In this document: positions 60,519-64,000 of the stretch, in pieces
Layout of the letters: every line of letters starts with the position of its first letter
Numbering within the stretch: the first letter of the stretch is position 1
NCBI GenBank assembly: GCA_029204225.1
Contig: CM055107.1
Coordinates: 4,473,079 to 4,537,078, forward strand
DNA: 64,000 nt
Direction of reading: 5' to 3'
Source: Diphasiastrum complanatum
Taxonomy: Eukaryota > Streptophyta > Lycopodiopsida > Lycopodiales > Lycopodiaceae
Program-made: the position numbers and the translations under genes
The notes under the pieces: model-generated
Databases searched by the model: none
Seen by the model: the letters and a program-made list of their open reading frames with translations, nothing else
Told to the model about the DNA's origin: nothing

Positions 60519-60880
60519 GAGATGGCTCTAGTCAGAAGGCATTATTTCTGGCCACAATTGCAGTGAGACGTTAGAGAGTAAATCCAGCGTTGCACGACTT
60601 GTTAGGTGAACAAGGCCGAGCGAGTAAGTCCTCCGAGCTTACTGCATCCACTGGAGATTCTTGCAGGAAGGTCGGAAAGTATCTCCATGAATTTCATTGT
60701 TGGGCTACCCAGGGGATTGAATTCCGCTATGGTAGTGGTAGACAGGTTTTCCAAGATGGCTCACTTCATCGCAACAACCAAGAAGGTCACAGCTCCGCAG
60801 GTTGCCGAGTTGTTTATCCAGAATGTCATCAGGTTTTATTGTATCTCTCTGCCATGTGAGACAAAAATACACAATGTCTA
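60519..60880 (+). pseudogene. Gypsy-2 integrase (right part of the split element)
   Basis: The plus-strand frame resumes EMALVRRHYFWPQLQ (end of the integrase zinc-binding region), then NKAERVSPPSLLHPLEILAG, SISMNFIVGLPRG (MDFI Asp replaced by Asn), VVVDRFSKMAHFIATTKKVT and PQVAELFIQNVIRFY. It decays after CISLPCETK where the SDRD block should be. Together with 52960-54617 it reconstitutes one dead gypsy element, with Gypsy-3 between. Confidence 0.85.
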
Positions 60881-61025
60881 ACATGGTAGAGAGATACAGT
60901 AAAAGAAAGATGCACATTCATATTCCTTGCATGTGAATGGAAAAGAGCCAGTCAGCTTTGCTCTTTAGATCTAGCATTTGTCATAGCCAAGTTTGACTTT
61001 CTTGTTTGGAGAAGTGACAGGAATT

Positions 61026-61467
61026 TGTAGGAATCCAGAATCAAGACTATTCATTAACACAAAGTATTCTCAAATAGAAGAGAGAGATGGTTAGATGACC
61101 CTCTTGTAGAAACTTGTGGACAGCCAATATGAACAATAGATTGCTTAACAAAAGTGTGTCTCATACAAATGAATGGCTACATATAAGTAGTCCAAGATGG
61201 CTATCTACCTTCATGACTGTTGGCTGTCCAATAACTTGACTAATGGCTATCTAGCTACCATAAGTTACATAAAATAATTAAGTACCCCAAATAACAAGTT
61301 AGGTACTTAATTCACATGTATAGGCCCTAGTGGACCCACGAGTCCCTACAAGTTAGTTTCATACTAACTTGGGCCTAAAATATAAATGACCATGGTTACA
61401 CAGATCTCGACCTTTTGGGTCATAGTAACCTATGGCTTCTACATCATTTACATTTATTATTCTAACA
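61026..61467 (-). repeat. Copia-4 3' LTR
   Basis: 442 bp, TGTAGGAATC...ATTCTAACA, aligned with the Copia-3 LTR through shared blocks such as GAGAGAGATGG, CTCTTGTAGAAACT and ACCATGGTTACACA. Confidence 0.92.
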
Positions 61468-61480
61468 CCCTCCTTAAATA
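61468..61480 (-). promoter_or_regulatory. Copia-4 polypurine tract
   Basis: On the minus strand ATTTAAGGAGGG directly abuts the 3' LTR. Confidence 0.82.
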
Positions 61481-61497
61481 AAAATGACATGTATTCA

Positions 61498-62055
61498 CTA
61501 AGTAAGAAAATCAGCATGTTGCTTTAAATTTAAAGCTTCACAAAGAGCTTTAAATCGAACTCTAGGCAATGCTTTAGTGAACACATCTGCAATATTATCC
61601 TCCGTGGGACAATAATCAAGCGTGATGTCGCCATTATGAAGCTTCTCCTGAACAAAGTGAGAATGGATCTCGATATGCTTTGTTCTTGCATGAAATACTG
61701 GATTTCGTGCAATGGCAATAGCACTTTGACTATCCGTAAATAGGAGAGTAGCTGAGGGCTGGCCATGCTTTATATCGACAAGTAATTGTCTTAGCCATAT
61801 ACACTCCGTAGTGGCTGAAAACGTTGCTCTATATTCTGCTTCACTTGAGGATGTAGCAGCGGTGGGCTGCTTCTTGCTTAGCCAAGAAACTGCAGAATTT
61901 CCAATGAAAAAGCAATGACCACTAGTGTCTTGATCTCCACCCCAATCCGAGTCACAAAAACCAGCCAAACATGCATCATCACTAGAAGGATAAAACAGAC
62001 CAAGTGTTTTACTTCCTTGAAGATATCGAAGGATCCTCTTTTTAATGCTTTCCAA
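61498..62055 (-). pseudogene. Copia-4 RNase H
   Basis: 185 codons: RILRYLQGSKTLGLFYPSS, LAGFCDSDWGGDQDTSGHCF (Asp), SAVSWLSKKQPTAATSSSEA and EYRATFSATTECIWLRQLL (Glu), FTDSQSAIAIARNPVFHART (Asp) and CPTEDNIADVFTKALPR. The domain itself is intact. It is out of frame with RT: an extra GA dinucleotide near 62033-62040 (AAAAGAGGATCC, expected AAAAGGATCC) explains the shift. Confidence 0.93.
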
Positions 62056-63074
62056 TGTGATGTCAACGGAGCATGCATGAATTGACTCATGAGGGAAACA
62101 CTATAAGATATGTCTGGTCTTGAGTTGCATAAGTAAATGAGACTTCCAACCGCTTGACAATATAGTGTAGTATCAAATGGTTCACCACCACTTTGGTTAC
62201 TTAACTTCAGGCCCGTCTCAATTGGTGTAGCAACCGGCTTGCAATCTTCCATTTTGAAACGCTTCAAAATTTGCTTAATGTACCGCTGTTGGGTAATGAA
62301 GATTCCAGCCTTTCCTTGCAAAAACTCAAGACCAAGGTAGAAATGCAATTGGCAGAAATCTGATGTATCATAAACTGAAGCAAGATCAGATTTTAAGGCT
62401 GCAATATATTGTTCATTACTATCCGTAATGATAATATTATCAACATATAGCAAAATGATGATGATAAATGTATGCATGACATAAAGCGTAGATTCACTAG
62501 GACTGTTAGAAAACCCACGATCACAAAAGTATGTGTGTATCTTTTGATACCACATCCTTGGGGCTTGTTTTAGTCCATAGAGAGCCTTCTTGAGAAGACA
62601 CACTTTGTCTTCTTGACCTGCAACCAAAAAAGCAGCAGGTTGCTGAAGGTAAACTTCTTCATTAAGATCACCATTGAGGAAGGCTATCTTTATGTCAAGT
62701 TGGTGCATACGCCAACCATGATGGGCAGCCAAAGCAATGACTATCCTTACGGTAGTTATTCGTGCGGTAGGTGCAAAAGTTTCCTCATAATCAATGCCCT
62801 CCTTTTGCGCATAACCTTTGGCAACAAGTCTTGCCTTGTACCTTTCAACAGTACCATCGGACTTGTACTTGATCTTATAAACCCATTTACAGCCAATTGC
62901 TTTCTTTCCATGTGGAAGATCAACAAGAACCCATGTTTGGTTCTTTATGAGTGAGTCATACTCCTCTTTCATCGCGTCCTCCCAACATTTTACTCCTCTG
63001 GCCTGCTCATAAAAAACAGGTTCTATTGCACTATCCTCAATAGATGTAAGAGCAAAATCAGAAAAAATCAGCAA
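62040..63074 (-). pseudogene. Copia-4 reverse transcriptase
   Basis: A long open RT: WEDAMKEEYDSLIKNQTWVL, GCKWVYKIKYKSDGTVERYK, ARLVAKGYAQKEGIDYEETF, MHQLDIKIAFLNGDLNEEVY, LLKKALYGLKQAPRMWYQK, then LLYVDNIIITDSN. The usual catalytic YVDD is YVDN (AAT at 62436-62438), which should abolish polymerisation. It continues with YLGLEFLQGKAGIFITQQRY and AVGSLIYLCNSRPDISYSVS. Apart from the active-site change and the terminal frameshift it is well preserved. Confidence 0.93.
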
Positions 63075-63122
63075 ATTCTATTGATTTAGATGAGGCACGA
63101 GTCTTCTCTTCATAGAAGCGGT

Positions 63123-63425
63123 TCACTTTGCTGTCCTGCAAAGTCTGCAACAGCCATTTAGGGACTGGTTTAGGCTGTCCAACAACCTTACTTTGATCAA
63201 CGCTTGCTGCCCAAAGTGATCTGAACTATCAACACTTTGCTGTCCAAAGTGCTCTGAAATTGGACTATGTTGTCCAAAGTTTTCAACAAGCCGTTCCTCT
63301 TCATAAATCTGCTCCTCTTGATGAATTATGGGCTGTTTGCTTGAAGAACCAGTGGGCTGTCCATTAGAGGATGATGGCAGTCCCTCCTCTTCAACATTAG
63401 ATGGTGATACCAAATCTAGAAACAC
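63123..63425 (-). pseudogene. Copia-4 integrase-RT linker
   Basis: 100 codons, rich in Gln, Ser and Gly with repeated EHFGQQS/HFGQQ motifs, matching the linker of Copia-3. It is separated from both integrase and RT by frame changes. No enzymatic motif. Confidence 0.75.
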
Positions 63426-63458
63426 TTCAACATAGTCATCTTGGGGGAATGTCCCCTT

Positions 63459-64000
63459 TCATGACATGACATGAATGGGCGCAAGATCATAGGAGTTCTT
63501 CTCATCAAAATGAACATCACGACTCACTATGATTTTGTTAGTATCCACATTAAACAATCTATAGCCTTTAAAAATGCATTTTACTCCTTTATCATCTCGT
63601 TTGGATCTTAGCTTATCGGGAATAAACGCATAAGCCGTGCAACCAAAAGTGCGAAAGTGAGAAACCGATGGCTTCTTACCATACCAAACTTCATAAGGAG
63701 TCAAAATCTTCAAGGCTTTAGTTGGACACCGATTACTAATGTATGCCGCCGTAATAACCGCTTCAGCCCAAAACTTGTGGGGAACGCCCTTTGCCTTAAG
63801 CATGCAACGAGCCATCTCCATGATTGTGCGATTTTTCCTCTCGGCAACACCATTTTGTTGCGGTGTGTAAGGTGTAGTCATTTGATGTAGAATGCCTTTG
63901 CTTTGAAGAAACGTGCCGAACGTACTTTTAATGTATTCCCCTCCTCGGTCGGTACGTAGTATTTTCAAAGTATGCCCAAATTGATCATAGCAAGTATGCA
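63459..64000 (-). pseudogene. Copia-4 integrase, partial (window edge)
   Basis: LKILRTDRGGEYIKSTFGTF, PQQNGVAERKNRTIMEMARC, FWAEAVITAAYISNRCPTKA, LTPYEVWYGKKPSVSHFRTF and FNVDTNKIIVSRDVHFDEKN. The second Asp and the Glu of the catalytic triad are kept. A few residues (GYSNES in Copia-3) are missing before KGYRLFN, a short in-frame deletion. The zinc-binding N-terminus is outside the window. Confidence 0.93.

Larger units (their letters stand above)
61026..64000 (-). mobile_element. Copia-4: Ty1/copia element, running off the window
   Basis: Same family as Copia-3. The 3' LTR, polypurine tract, RNase H, RT, linker and most of integrase are inside the window. Protease, gag and 5' LTR lie beyond 64000. 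The bases just outside the LTR are GAATT (61021-61025), which should recur beyond the other LTR. Confidence 0.94.

Noticed and set aside
60539-60543. GCATT as the right-hand target-site duplication of Gypsy-3 (matching 54613-54617)
   Set aside because: The bases just before it (GTCAGAAG) are Gypsy-2 integrase codons, not an LTR end, so the match is probably chance.
39046-64000. Copia-3 and Copia-4 as the two ends of one interrupted element
   Set aside because: Both contain the same integrase and linker segments, so they are two separate copies of one family.

Overview
This window is nuclear DNA from a land plant with a large, repeat-rich genome. The evidence is a plant-type UDP-glucuronate 4-epimerase gene, a plastid-targeted glutathionyl-hydroquinone reductase exon, Ty1/copia elements primed by initiator tRNA-Met, Ty3/gypsy elements with a C-terminal chromodomain, plant-type LINEs, and very long (GA)n and (GT)n(GA)n microsatellites. 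The species cannot be named from sequence alone.

Only two host genes are supported. An intact single-exon GAE-type epimerase (16693-18000, +) has a probable 5'-UTR intron at 15701-16508. The first coding exon of a GHR / xi-class GST (32243-33186, +) ends at a clean splice donor; its later exons were not found. GAE makes UDP-galacturonate for pectin in the Golgi. GHR is a redox enzyme, probably plastidial. Nothing suggests that they act together.

Layout. 1-15300 is mostly unassigned AT-rich DNA with microsatellites, two LINE relics (2800-3853 and 8689-8910), a gypsy RT relic (12770-12930) and an 86-bp SINE-like insertion (10111-10196). GAE follows. Downstream are an internally deleted copia element with both LTRs and a GCACC duplication (Copia-1, 19328-22415), a decayed gypsy element split by an 855-bp solo LTR (24420-25274), a small inverted-repeat element, and a truncated copia (Copia-2, 26140 to about 30650). 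A second copy of the 86-bp SINE (31902-31987) lies just upstream of the GHR exon. The presumed GHR intron holds a 160-bp tandem array and a hAT-like transposase relic. Next are a LINE 5' half (36470-39048) fused to a rearranged copia (Copia-3, to 43543), which sits in the 3' LTR of a chromodomain gypsy (Gypsy-1, 43544-49264). A solo LTR of the Copia-1 family is at 50417-50833. From 52960 an old plus-strand gypsy (Gypsy-2) is split by an opposite-strand, almost open chromodomain gypsy (Gypsy-3, 54618 to about 60481). The window ends inside Copia-4 (61026-64000), of the same family as Copia-3.

No element in the window looks fully competent. Gypsy-3 has a 1258-codon open pol but carries FLDG at the RT active site and has no 5' LTR. 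Copia-4 has YVDN. The others have stops, frameshifts or large deletions. The most distinctive observations are the two equal-length 86-bp SINE copies, each with its own 14-bp target-site duplication, the chain of nested insertions dated by target-site duplications, and repeated-motif leaders in several LTR elements.
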